Positions 10,627 through 22,334 of a DNA stretch of 64,000 nt are shown here, one piece after another. The stretch's first letter is position 1; the number at the start of each line of letters is the position of its first letter. The stretch is taken from positions 310,001-374,000 of the forward strand of contig JAACJP010000016.1 of assembly GCA_013368375.1 (NCBI GenBank), given 5' to 3'. The notes beneath the pieces were generated by a model. That model did not search any database. It was not told the origin of the DNA and saw only the letters and a list, made by a program, of their open reading frames with translations. The stretch comes from Tricholomella constricta (lineage: Eukaryota; Basidiomycota; Agaricomycetes; Agaricales; Lyophyllaceae). The position numbers were made by a program, and so were the translations under genes.

Positions 10627-13159
10627 ATGGCGATGGCTGGGACCTCTCAGCGATTCACACTGGATTTCTCATATGGCTCAACCTGGTTTCCACATGCAAT
10701 TGCCGTGTTCCTCACCTTTCTCCTCCACTCGGTCATGAAATGGTTATATCTTCGGAAGTCTATGCCTCCTGGTCCTTTGGGTATCCCTTGGATTGGTAAT
10801 CGACATGAACTACCTCCAGTGAAACCCTGGCTCAAATTCGCAGAATGGAGCCGTCAATATGGTTCATCGAATCTTAAACCTTTGCTGCGCAAAGACTAAT
10901 CGTTCTCAGGCCCAGTAGTTTCAATCTTCCTCGGCTCGACATCAGTCATTGGTAAATAAGAGCTCATTCGATAAGTCGATGCACCTCACAAATGTAATAT
11001 TTGCCAGTCCTTGGGACCGCTCAAGCTGCTTGGGATCTACTCGAGAAACGTTCAGAATTTTACTCCAGTCGTCCTCGATCTATCATCTGGTGGGTAGAAC
11101 TTTATCGGATATAGCGAGTTCGCTCAATGACTGGTTGAAGCGGAGAGATCCTGTCTGACGGTAAACGCGGGCTGTTACGCCCAAACGACGGAAAATGGCG
11201 CAAGTGGCGCAAGGTGTGCAAATAAAATACTACATTCGCCAAATTTTCGTCAGCTCAACATGTGAACCAGATCCTTCATGAAGGTTTCCATTATCGAAGG
11301 GCACAGACGTACCAAGAAATTCAGTCGCTCGAATCTAAAGTCATGATGCGAGATATCCTTCAAAGCCCCGAGAATTACGAGAAGCATTTTCAAAGGTACC
11401 TCGTTATCTTTGTTTCTACGCGATCCAAGCTAATCACTGGATGCCAGATTTGCTGCGAGCGTGATCACCTCTGTGACTTATGGGCAGCGGGTCGATAGCG
11501 TTGACGAATGGATCGTCAAGGAGAACATGAAGTCAGTAAAGTGTGAGCCACTGCTAGCTATGTTTCTATTGTCATTTCTCGTTGACTTCATTGGAATTGT
11601 GTATCATTATTCTTAGTTCTAGTTCAGTGAGTCTGGGCTTTCCTTTCCCGTTGTCCCTCCTACACGCATCACACGTTCTAATGATGTCCGTGCCTAGCCA
11701 CAAGTGAGCCCACAAATGACTGCTTTATAAATAGGCATTGATTGTCATGTCGCTCAGTATTCCTGGAAAATACCTCGTGGAGTCATGGCCCTGGCTACTC
11801 AAATTACCCGTATGTTTGAATTTTATCCTAGTCCGCTACTAACAGTATCTATGCCATCCATTCAAAAATGTTCTTCAGCATCGCCTTCAGTGGTTTCGAG
11901 GCCCGGCAGACGAACGGCGACGCCGTGATGTACATTTTCATCTGTATTTATACGACGATGTCAAAGCGAGGATGAAGACCGGGTCCATCCAGGACTGCCT
12001 TGCATCTCAGACAATCTCGAATGAGACGCAAAGTGGAATGACCAAGCTAGAACTTGCATACGTTATATCAAGTCCATTCGGAGCTGGTATCGAAACGGTA
12101 AAGTTGACCTTCTTGTATGATAACAAAGCGCCTGCGAAAGTCTGAATATGGCTACAGACCACAGGCACGCTTGTAACCTTCATCTGTGAGCATCTCGATT
12201 TGTGATATACTTATGCCGTGACCAAGCCTGTCCCTGCAGTGGCCATGCTACATTTTCCTGCAGTGATGAAGAAAGCTCAGGCAGAGCTAGATTCTGTCAT
12301 TGGCTTCGATCGTATGCCTGATTTTGGTGACAAGGAACGTCTGCCCTATGTCAATGCCGTCATAAAAGAAACGCTTCGGTAGGGCCGCCTTCTTTCGAGC
12401 ATCTTCTAGATCACTCATTCACCTCTCCAGTTGGCGGCCTATAGCAGCATTGGGCGGAGTTCCACATGCTGTCACTGCTGACGACGAATACAACGGAATG
12501 TGATTAGCGACTTTATTTTCTGCCATCGTTCGCTCATCAGTCTTCGCTCAGGTTTATTCCCAAAGGTTCTACAGTGTACGGAAACATCTTGTAAGTCCTT
12601 TCTCTTCAGCTAACTGGCTGTGGCCACTGTGATGTGGCTAAATACCGTCTCTAGTGGTATAATGCATGATCCTGGTGTGCTACCATCAATCTCGTAACGG
12701 CATTGAAAAAGCTGAAATGCATGTCTAGTGATGTTCCCATCGCCGGATGACTTCCAACCAGAGCGATTCCTAGAAAGTTCCGACTCTAGGATGCAGAATT
12801 TCGAAGTTCCATTTGGATTCGGCCGTAGAATATGCCCTGGAATGCACCTTGCACGTAATTCACTCTTCATCAACATATCACGTTTGCTCTGGGCTTTCGA
12901 CATCCTGCCGGCTCTGTCGCCGCAGGGTCAGGAGCTAATACCAGGTTGGTCATCGAGATGCGCAAGAATTACAATTAATCCTAGTTTTCTAGACTCTTGG
13001 AATTTCACAAATAGTTTCACGTCGAAGCCAGTAAGCTTTGATTGCAGGTTTATACCTCGTAACAGCAAAGTGTTGGCTCGCATCGAGGAGGAATATCAAT
13101 CAGCCCTGGAAAGGTTGCGGAGTTGGGAAGTTGGAGCGAAGGCAGAACAACCATCATGA
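10627..13159 (+). CDS. Cytochrome P450 monooxygenase, tandem copy 2
   Basis: Close paralogue of the upstream P450 in the same orientation, 255 bp downstream. The membrane anchor is followed by MPPGPLGIPWIGN. Further landmarks are SSPFGAGIETTTGTLVTF (I-helix), ETLRWRP (K-helix), the PERF segment near 12755, and the haem loop FGFGRRICPGMHLARN. It ends AKAEQPS-stop. In-frame ATGs also occur at 10579 and 10600; I chose 10627 because it has G at -3 and +4. The exons I followed keep frame (for example RSIIC/GEILSDGKRG across the intron at about 11089-11145) and no stop breaks the chain, so the gene looks functional. Exact exon ends near 11540-11760 are uncertain. Confidence 0.87.
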
Positions 13160-13398
13160 GCTCGAGGTTGCCTGTCGCGAAATTGAGGCACTCTGGCTCG
13201 GTGTATGCAATCCATTTTCGAAATATATACACACAGTTTACAGCTCGGGTTATCATCACCATCAACGAAGCATCACTATCTAAAAGCTGGAATCCAAGCC
13301 TGTCTGTCAGAGATAATTACCAGAACGCTTATCAAAAAAATAAATATAGAGAGCTTTACGTCAAACATAGGTAGGTCTCACCGCTACGATACAAAATA

Positions 13399-16300
13399 TT
13401 AGTCCTCGTCCTCAAAACGAAGTATCTGCGCATCCTCATCCACTCTCAAATCTCTATATCCTCTGCGTGAGCGGTATGCTACTCCATCTACTCGGGATGC
13501 AACCCATTCCCAAGCAATGCCGGCGATGCCAACGATGAACCACGGCACCGAGGCGAGGGTGGCAAGAACACCCGAGTCATCTCTGAAAGCGCTTGTCCCA
13601 TCCCCAGCAAGGCGGATCGTTCTACAAGTGCTTTGTCAACAGGGAGATCCGAGAAAGCAGGCAATGGACATACCCTCGTGCACGCCCGCTTCGACGGTAA
13701 TAGTAGTAACCGACAAGCGCAGTGAACGCGAACGGGATCACCAGGACAAACAGCCAAAATAGAACGCTGCCGGACCTGATACCTGGGCATCTGTGGCGAA
13801 TTCCACGATCAAGCCGAAGGCCGTCCTTGCAACTCGAGTACGGGATAAGGCGGTATGGCGTTCTTTCATACCAATAATCTTCTCCATTTTTACATAAAGC
13901 TTCATTTGGCAGGGGGTTCGTTCCAGGAGAGAGAACACATTCATCAGCGCCATTTTTCACATGATTAAATTCACTGTGATTGTGTTCGATTTAGCCTTGT
14001 AGACGACATGCACTTGTAATCAGGGCTTACCATTCGAAGTCGATCTTTGCACAAGGACAGTTCGACACAACTTTCTCGTCAACCTTGGGCTGCTGGCCGA
14101 CAACGCAACTTGCGTTTCGCACACGTCGATGGTATAGAGTCTATTTCCAATTTTTAGTTTACATTCAGAGTTGATGACATTTCAAAAAAATACCTGGCGG
14201 CCGAACAGGCAACGCTCCTCACGTTCCTCGCTGGGACTCCAGAGTTCAAAATCATCTTGTCCTGGATTATCAAGGTCGAGGACACCTGAATGAAACCGTC
14301 AGTACCAGAATAGAAAATTTGTTTCGGAAGGTTTACATTGTTTGGACGTCAACGCAGTGAAGTCAATGTGTACCGCAACCGAACCAGTAGCTCTCGGAAA
14401 GTTGCCCATCAAAATAAATCTGCGACTGGTATCCGCAGGAACAGTGACGATAAATCTGACCCGCATCTTCTCCTGGGTAAACTTATATTCCCGCCAGTGC
14501 AGCCCCTCGTCTGTGCTGAACAGGACGTAGTCCGTCGGTTCTTCGTCGTTTACCATGACCAGGATGGATCCAGAGTCGCCAAACTCCCACAGATGCGCGT
14601 CCTTGTGCACTTCCTCCCAGGTGAAGCCCGCATCCCTGCTGAGGAAGGTGTCGCTGTCTTTGTAAGGGGCGAGCGATTCGCCAACATTTCCAACGGCCAT
14701 GATAAGGCCAACTATGGAAGGACTGCTGAATGTGGCCCTCGGGTCGAGGCGTTCCGTATAACCATGAACATGAAGAGCGCATTTCTGACATATAGTCTAT
14801 ATCAGTGAACTGGAGCAAGGCATATACTTTTTTCCGTACCGCTCCATTACACTTATACGGTCGTCCTTGCGAATCGACCTTGGGCGGTGTCAAAGTCTTC
14901 CAAGTGCTTCCTGCGCAAACGTGAGTCGCAGCGTAATGAATAGGTAATTTCAATAAGCTTACCGTCGTTGTGAGTAATCCGACTCTGAAGCTTCTTAGCT
15001 TTCGTCACTTTTGCTTCCGCAGGATTGTCAACGATATTGATGAGCGCAATTCCGTCCAAACCAATCATCTTCTCAAAGTCTACGTATCCCCGTTCATTGC
15101 GGTTTGCATTCTCGATGGAAAGGCCAAAATATGTGCCGTTCGAGTTGGACTTGAGAATGTTGCCATAGTAGGGTTCATCGGACATGGTCATATGCAGGAA
15201 CAAGGCCTTGGTGCTGGATTCGAGGACAGTGTACGCCTACGTAAGTGCCAAATAAGATGGATATGATGTGGTTGGACAAATCATAAGAACGTACATGAGT
15301 CTCGGGATGCATGCCTGCGGGGAACCTTCCAGTGGCGAAAGAATATCCATCCAAAGATACCTGCAGCTCAAGTGATCGGCCGCCGGGCTGCGTCTAGTGA
15401 TAGGTGTCAGCGCCATTTAGAAGACCATAATGCCATATGATGGGATTAACGGCACGTACCGATGCCACAACCAGAAATTCGGAGAACTTAGCGAATCCGA
15501 CAACTTGATCAAACATCTTCGTCTTCCGGGCGTAGAAATTGCTGCCAATAACAAGTTCCATCGCTGTGCCCTCTACATTCTTCTGGGATCCCTTCTTTTG
15601 CGGATATGATTCACAGATGATCTCGTTCGGGTCCGCGTGAAGGTCCTTGTCCTTTGTGAATGCGCAGTTACGTACGTAGTTCTCGACGAGGAACCACTTG
15701 CGACCGTTGTCACGCGAGTACTGCGCCTCCGCATGGCAGCGTTCACCAAGGCCATCACAGTCCTTGTTTCCTGTCCAGATAAGGTTATCGGAGGTCGGAT
15801 GAAAGCGCAGGACCTGAGCGCCGAAGGTGTTAGGAGGTGTCGGCGCGTGCTGGGGGTTCCACGTGCGCCCAGTATCGGTTGTATAGTAGAAAAGATTCGT
15901 CTCCGTGATGAGGTAGGCGCGGTCGGAGGAGTATTTGTGATGATAAAAGGCAAGGAAGCGTTTGTCTGGGAAAAGGCGTTTCCATGCGTAGCCTTCGTTG
16001 GAGGATTGCCACACAGCGCCGTCCGCCGTCCGGACAAGGATAGTCTTAGGAGATAGTTTAGTCCGTCGAAAGGCTGAAATTTGACATAACGCAAAACCCT
16101 TACTGTGGAGTCCCTGAAGTAAGCGTGTTGAACGATAAAGCTCTTGAAGTCAAACTACCGAACGTGTAAGTAATTGCACGTCGGAATGTGAACAACAGAC
16201 GCACAGTCTGATGGATGACTTCACCCTCCTTGGGTTGAGCTGATGACACTTGGTCGATCTCAAAGCGTCGTCAAGATTCAGGAAAACACACACCTTGCGA

Positions 16301-19164
16301 GCACTTCTTCTCGACCGGCTCATCCTTCTTGATGCCCACCTTACAAGTATTTCCGGGGATTTTACGGTATCCAGATGACCCCATGTACTTCTGGTCCGGA
16401 TCGCCAGTGCAAACACCTGCTGGGATAGGCTCGGGACCTACAGCCACGCACTCTTTTCCTTGTCGGACAAAGTTGTAGTCGCTGGCATCGACTTTAGACA
16501 AAGGAAGAGAATGAATGCCAAAGAGAACGCACCATTCATAGTCCTCGTCCGTACACTCGCAATCCTCCGCGTGCTCCACGGGGTCCTTGTATTTCTCCCC
16601 TACATAACAGTCCACGTCAGGCTTTCGCCTCCTATACCATTGCTACAAAGTGTCCATCATCACGGCTGAGTATAATCAGATAGTGAGCTTGGACATACTT
16701 TATGGCCCATGAGGCACTCAGTCTTCGCTGGCCGCGCGAACCACCTTTCGAAATCACCTTCACCGCACTTTCTCGAGCGGGTCTCGGCAAAGTCCAAGAA
16801 CACAATAACAACGCGTCCAATTTCCTTTGACTGATCACGCCGCGCTACTTGACCCAGCAAAATGAACTTTTGGGACGTTGAATCGGGGAGGGTCATCAGT
16901 GCACGCGCCCGCAGCTTGACACCAATATCATACGATTTCCTGTTCGCGCGAGCATCACGACACGGTTCACCTCGTTGGAAAGAACCACGGAAACGTACCA
17001 TGATTTCCCGAGATCAAGCGAATACCTAACCTTGTCCGTGCCCTCCTCATCGTTGACGACAACCAAGATACTGCCCTGATCACCGAATTCGTACTTATGC
17101 GCATCAGAACGAATCATAGTCCAGGTGACGCCAGCATCGGTGCTGAGGAAGGTGTCACTCTCCTCGTACGGAAGAAGCGACTCGCCGATGGAGCCGACGC
17201 CCATGGCAAAGCCCGGTGCGGGAGACGAGAAGATGCGGCCGAAATTGTGCGGCGTCGTGATTGAGTGGAAGTGCAGAGAGCACTCATCGGCGTCTGCGGG
17301 GTTGCAATGGATTTGCCGGCCCTCGCTATTCTTGGATGGTGCGCGGATCGGCTGCCAGTTGCTACCTAATAAGAAGTAAGCTGCTGGTCGGTTATATGCA
17401 CAGGTCACGTACCGTCATCGAATGTTATTAACGTCTTTAGTTGCTTTTCTGCGCCTCGCCCCTCGACGTCCTTTGCATTCGCAACAACATTCGCCAAACC
17501 CACACCATCGACACCATACAGTCGCTCGTAATCCACGAAGCCCAGCTTATTGCGGTTGGTGTCCTTCAAGCTCTCAACAAAGAAAGTGCCATTGGAGTTG
17601 CTCATGAACAGTGTCCCGATTGTCGAGCGGTCCTGGAGCACGACGTCCACGGCGAGCGAGTACGTCGTGGACTCGACAATCGTGTATGCATTCTCCCTGA
17701 GCTCTGCCGATGACGCGTGCGGAAATTGCGCCATGGCCCACGCCTTGCCGTCCAGTGTCACGTACAGCACCATTTCCCCACTGCTCCCCGATGACAGGTC
17801 CTTCATCGCCACGACTGCGTACTTGGACACAATGGCGAAGGCGATGACGCCCTTGGCGTTCTTCCCGATGCCCAGGTCCTCCATCTTGATGTCCTTTTGG
17901 AAAAAGTCGGTGCTGGAGAAAAGTCGCCTTGATGAGAGCGAGTGGGAGCCAGTGTCGGACGAGGTGTCGAATGCGGCGCAAAATATGAGCTCCTTGGGCA
18001 CGTCGGCCTTGAAATCCTTGTTGCTATGCGCGAAGTGACAGCGAGTCGTCTCCGTGAGTAGTTTCTGAGGTGTGTCGCCGAAGTGCTCCTTGGTATAGTA
18101 GGTCTGCAAGAGATGGTGGTTAGGTTTGGGAGTGACTATGAAATTCCTCTCGGACCTCGTCGTGACACAATGCACCCCATCCTTTTCGGTCGCAGACCGT
18201 GCCTTGGTAGAGAATGTAGCCGTCCATACCGACGGCGGCGTGGAAGGATAGCGGCCGGGAAATATGTGCTGGTGGTAAAGGCAAGTCGAAGTGTCTCCAT
18301 GATTTGCCTCGGTCGTCTGTACGGTAGTGGCGGTTACCGTCTGTCAATACGAAGGCCTAATAAACGGAAACATCAGTTTCCCCGTCGCGTTAAGCAACAA
18401 AAGTCAAAAATTGAAAAGCATATGCGAAATGCACCCCAAAGTCTACCATCTTGAAATCGATATAAACAGGGAGCCAGGCCTCGGCATGCACCCAACGCGA
18501 CTTCTATGTTCTAGAAGACTCTCATATGACACTGAAGGTCTTCCCAGCAGCTTCAAGAGATGAGCTCCGGGTCCCGAACGCCATTCTCGATCGTTAAAGT
18601 CGCCGGTCTTCATGGAAATATCCCGACAAACATATGCACCCAGCATCTGCAGAGGCGCCTTTACAATGCTCCCAGGCGAGTCCATGGCGAACGTTCTGTA
18701 ACACTAATCCGCGTCTCGACTGCGTCACCCGTGCCCATGACCAGATCCAAGGCATCCAGAACCACTTGTCCGCTCCATGCCACAGCCCAGCTTTCGCGAC
18801 CACAAATGTAACTTTGGTACTCACATAGCGGTTGTTAAACGGATGTTCAATGACCATGGCAGCTTTTCCCTTTGGGATATCATCGGCCCGCTTCCAGGAC
18901 TTGCCTTCGTTCAAGGAAACGTATACGTTGCCTTCAACAGAGTCATGAAATATTGCAGACTACGATTTCACAAGATATTTCAGCCAAATGACAGCCAAGA
19001 AACTACAATCACTCGCGTACTTCAGTGTCATCGAAGAAGAATAAATTTGCGGGCAAATTGTCGAACGATGTGATAGTGTGTTCAGGGCCTTTTGCAGAGA
19101 CAAAGAGAAAGCAAGAGAGTAGCGAATAGAGAAGGAGCACAAGGAGTTTGTGCCGCTGTATCAT
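13399..19164 (-). CDS. VPS10: Vacuolar protein sorting receptor Vps10 (sortilin family)
   Basis: Type I Golgi/endosome receptor that sorts soluble hydrolases such as carboxypeptidase Y to the vacuole and is recycled by retromer. The start at 19164 opens with a signal peptide ([19 protein letters not shown]). Two Vps10 ectodomains follow, each a ten-bladed propeller with Asp-box motifs ([48 protein letters not shown]). Each is closed by a cysteine-rich 10CC module (first [20 protein letters not shown], second KIDFECEFNH...). A membrane helix ([20 protein letters not shown]) and a tail with a second hydrophobic patch end [20 protein letters not shown], as usual in basidiomycete Vps10. There are many introns of about 50-60 bp and one unusual one of about 470 bp. 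The joins I followed keep frame. Confidence 0.95.
18359..18827 (-). other. Unusually long intron of VPS10 with an internal open frame
   Basis: The first propeller is interrupted after EHPFNNRY by GTGAGTACC (near 18827) and resumes at [15 protein letters not shown] after ...TTATTAG (near 18359). The intron is about 470 bp where its neighbours are about 50-60 bp. It contains an open frame on the same strand (18443-18685, starting [15 protein letters not shown]) with coding-like composition but no family I recognise. It may be an inserted fragment or a nested relic. Confidence 0.6.
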
Positions 19165-20070
19165 GGTGGTCGTGGACACGTCTGCTCCTGTTGCACCGCA
19201 GTCTGAATCTGGCGCGTCACTGCACAGCCACCGTTGACACGGTCTCTCAAGGAACCTCCAGGTTTTCATGATATCCAGGGATGTCAGCTACTTGCATATA
19301 CTGGTGTCCTTCTTTGGCGGAACAGTGGAACTATTCGCTCAGACTGCCTAGGGAGATGACTTGATTTTGCCAGGAGGTCTTAATGATTTGGCGAGAAATC
19401 GATAAATACTGGCTGGCTGGCTTTCGCTTCAGAGCTGGTCAGGCCACCTGGCTTGCTCTGACCTCTGTGTCATCTTCGTTTGTCGTCCGACGTATGCAGA
19501 TCAGGGCTATAGGAAGCTATTGCGAACTCTTGGCCAATCCACGATAACTGAATGGCGACAGCAAGCTTTTTTAACGAGGCCTCTCCGTTCCTTGTATCTC
19601 TTCTTCGTGCAATTCTGTATGGAACATTACGGCGTCAGTTGTCTAAACTTCCACGTATTCCATGACCATGCTAACTATGCAACAATTGCATAACTGACTA
19701 GACGGCTGTTGAGGTGTTCGACAAATATTTCACCGATCACTGCAGGCTTTCGAAACAAATGAACAACTTCTTCAATGGTAATACATGGTATATGAAAGAA
19801 TCACTATGAGTCAAAGAAAGGGTGGCAAAACAAAAGCGGAGGCAAAGAAACGGTCAGGGTAGCAGCAAGCGACGGTCAGCAACGCAATTGTGGTGATGAT
19901 ACAAATATGACTCATGAAGACTACAGACATTCGCCTGCAAGTAATTCTTGACAAGTATAAATTCAAAGTTTCCTGGTAAGAGCTTGAAGTTGATCTGCAG
20001 AGGCATACTAAATCTCGCGTCAGCCACATTCGATCCGGCCAGCCTGTGCCCTCACCGAAACGTATTGTAC
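19165..20070. other. Intergenic; VPS10 upstream region
   Basis: About 0.9 kb between the VPS10 start and the 3' end of the broken secreted-protein copy. No gene supported. It presumably holds the VPS10 promoter; no clear TATA box or other element was identified. Confidence 0.5.
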
Positions 20071-21264
20071 TCAAGCCACAACACTAGCAGGCTGTGCAGC
20101 AGGCGCGCCTGGCAGAGCCGCCGATTGGGGAGAATTTCCGGCAGGAACCTTAATCCCACTGCCCCAAGCCGAGATGCCAACCTTGCCCTCAACCTTCACG
20201 TTCGGCCAGGCGGCGTCGTTAAAGTCCGACGCGATGAACCCTGCGGGAATGCTGGTACTGTATTCCAAGCTTCCGTCGGTCACGAAGTACGAATCGCCGG
20301 AGCAGATGCAGCTAACGAGCTCGGTGGACACGAGCAGCCCGGCAGGACCCGCAGTATTGACTGCGTACACAGCGATGACGACTTTCGAGGTGGAAGGGAA
20401 GTTGACAACTTAGCGTTGGGCTTCTTGGAATGACTGTCCAGACCCAACCAGTAAGCCGTTGACGTCGAGAGTGTGTTCATTGTCTGTGGCAATGAGGATC
20501 CTCGCCTGAGAAGTGAGTTGGCCGTTGGACAGCACAACGGTCTTGCGGAAGGCGCGCGGGCCAGCGGGTGCACTGGTAGTGGGGTCACTGCTCTCGTTCG
20601 TCCAAACCCAGTTTCCGGATTGAAGGGAAGGACCTGGGTTTTGGCTTTCTGGAGGGATGTGACAGTGCCCGCCCAGGGTGCTGTGGTGGGGTAAGGGCCC
20701 TGGGAGAAGGCGGCGGGCCATTTACTGTCGTCGAAGGCAACTTGCTCGAAGCCAGCGGGCGTACCCGTGACCGCGTGCCACTCGGTGTCGCTCACGACGG
20801 TTTCAATGAAACCGTCGTAGTATCGGATCTGGATAGCAGCGAGGACCGGGCCGGCAGGGTTGTTGCCAGGAACGTTGTTGGCATATACCGCAAAGACGTT
20901 ACAATTTTTCACGAGCGGTACGCAGTAGCGTTGAGCGTGTTGATGGTCCTTGGCTGTGCCGACCCGTCTGCCGTTGACATAGAGGGTTTGCGTCGTCCGC
21001 GGTGATGAGGATGTCGGCAGAAATCGGGACCCTTCCGCTTGGAGGAGTAAAATCTCTGCGGAACGTGACATTTCCAGCTGGGTAGCCTGTGCTGTCGGGG
21101 CTACGACCCGGAGTCCAGATCCAATTGGCTCCTGAAAAGTCAAGGCCGACTACGCAGGTCGCGCAGGCTGCCAACAGGACGCACAGAAAGGCTGGGACAG
21201 GCCGTCAGTCTGCGAACAGAAATAGTGATAACGGAAATTGGCAACCTTTAGAAAGTTGAAACAT
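20071..21264 (-). pseudogene. Broken copy of a secreted two-domain protein
   Basis: Paralogue of the intact gene at 22335-23518. Exon 1 (21264-21246, MFQLSK) splices by a 54-nt GT-AG intron to 21191, giving a signal peptide and domain 1 (LDFSGANWIWTPGR, NVTFRRDFTPPSGRVPISA). Relative to the paralogue the reading frame shifts inside the ITADDAN/TLYVNGRRVG segment (about 20975-20995). It returns to the original frame before HIPPESQNPGP (about 20665-20690). It then meets TAA at 20410-20412, exactly where the paralogue has the Tyr of QAQRYVVNF. Sequence beyond the stop still matches in frame to PASVVA-stop at 20071. The lesions suggest loss of function by degeneration. Sequencing error could explain one indel but hardly two indels plus a stop. 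Confidence 0.8.
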
Positions 21265-21322
21265 GGTGCTCAGTAGAGTCTTCTTCGCAGAGGAAACTGG
21301 CGTTGCCATGAAGCTTTCGATC

Positions 21323-21328
21323 TTTATA
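21323..21328 (-). promoter_or_regulatory. TATA box of the broken secreted-protein copy
   Basis: TATAAA on the minus strand, about 60 bp upstream of the ATG at 21264. The intact paralogue has the same element about 75 bp before its ATG, which supports a retained core promoter. Confidence 0.45.
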
Positions 21329-22334
21329 CTCTGCCGACCCTCGTATACTATTCCAATCCTGTAGAACGACTGAAGCCTTCGGCGAGCGGTGGATCTAGAA
21401 CCAGATTCTCAAGCTAGGCGTTTCCGTAAGATCAATTAATGAAGAACTGACGCTCATACACCATCCAATGGTTCAATTGGTTTTGGCAATAACTCTACAA
21501 TAGACAGCTTTCATGGAACGTCATTCCTTATACCAGAATGATATTTCGTCAACATTCAAGCGAGGGTGTGCGGACTGTCGATCAGAACAGGGAACCCCGA
21601 AGAGGTTCTTCTATGGCACTGTCATCGCGTAGTCTGACGCTCGCGCCTTCATTTCACTTTGATACTGGGGTGGGCGAATACGAACAGAAGCAACGGGACT
21701 TACAGCCTAACTCTGCTTTGTTAGTCCCAGACCCCTCCTGTAGTGCTCTGTCGTATGTGGTAGGAACGTAGGCGATGCTTTGTGAAATCCAATTCTCGGC
21801 ATCCGTGGGGAAATTAGAGCTTGAGCTACCGAGTTCATTATCGACGATTGACTAGATGATGATGATGATGAATGAAATCAGTTTATCACTGCCTACTTAA
21901 ACCACTGAATTTAAATGTGGGAGTAAGGATGTTGTGGCTAAAATCGACTGCTGGTCACTCTACGCCACGACTTTAAATCAAACAAGCGCCACCGAAACGT
22001 GACACGTTATCTTGTCTGATCAAGGCCAACTAGTTCTTAGGTCTCTTACTCGTTTTCAGGACTCAAGTTTCATTGAGGTGAAAGGCTCACTCCATTGAAA
22101 TGTAGAATAAAGTCTGGTACATCACTAGGAAGAACTAATTGTGAATAACAAAGCCAAGTTCGAACATTCATAATGACGATGTTATAACAAAAGAAGGGTT
22201 CAAAGTTGGCGTATGAATCAAGCACGTATTTGGAGTGTTGAGGCAGATCGCCGATAAGAGGCAAAAGGAAGGAACAAGTTACAAAACTTGATAAAGAATG
22301 ACAGTCGCCAAGATTTCAGATACCCTTGTCTGGT
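21329..22334. other. Intergenic between the two secreted-protein copies
   Basis: No gene supported. It contains a short GAT-type repeat (about 21854-21873). Open frames here are short and show no family or splice pattern. Confidence 0.5.

Noticed and set aside
21264..21309. Upstream in-frame Met (21309) as start of the broken secreted-protein copy
   Set aside because: The paralogue starts at the equivalent of 21264, and the longer N-terminus would precede the signal peptide by charged residues.
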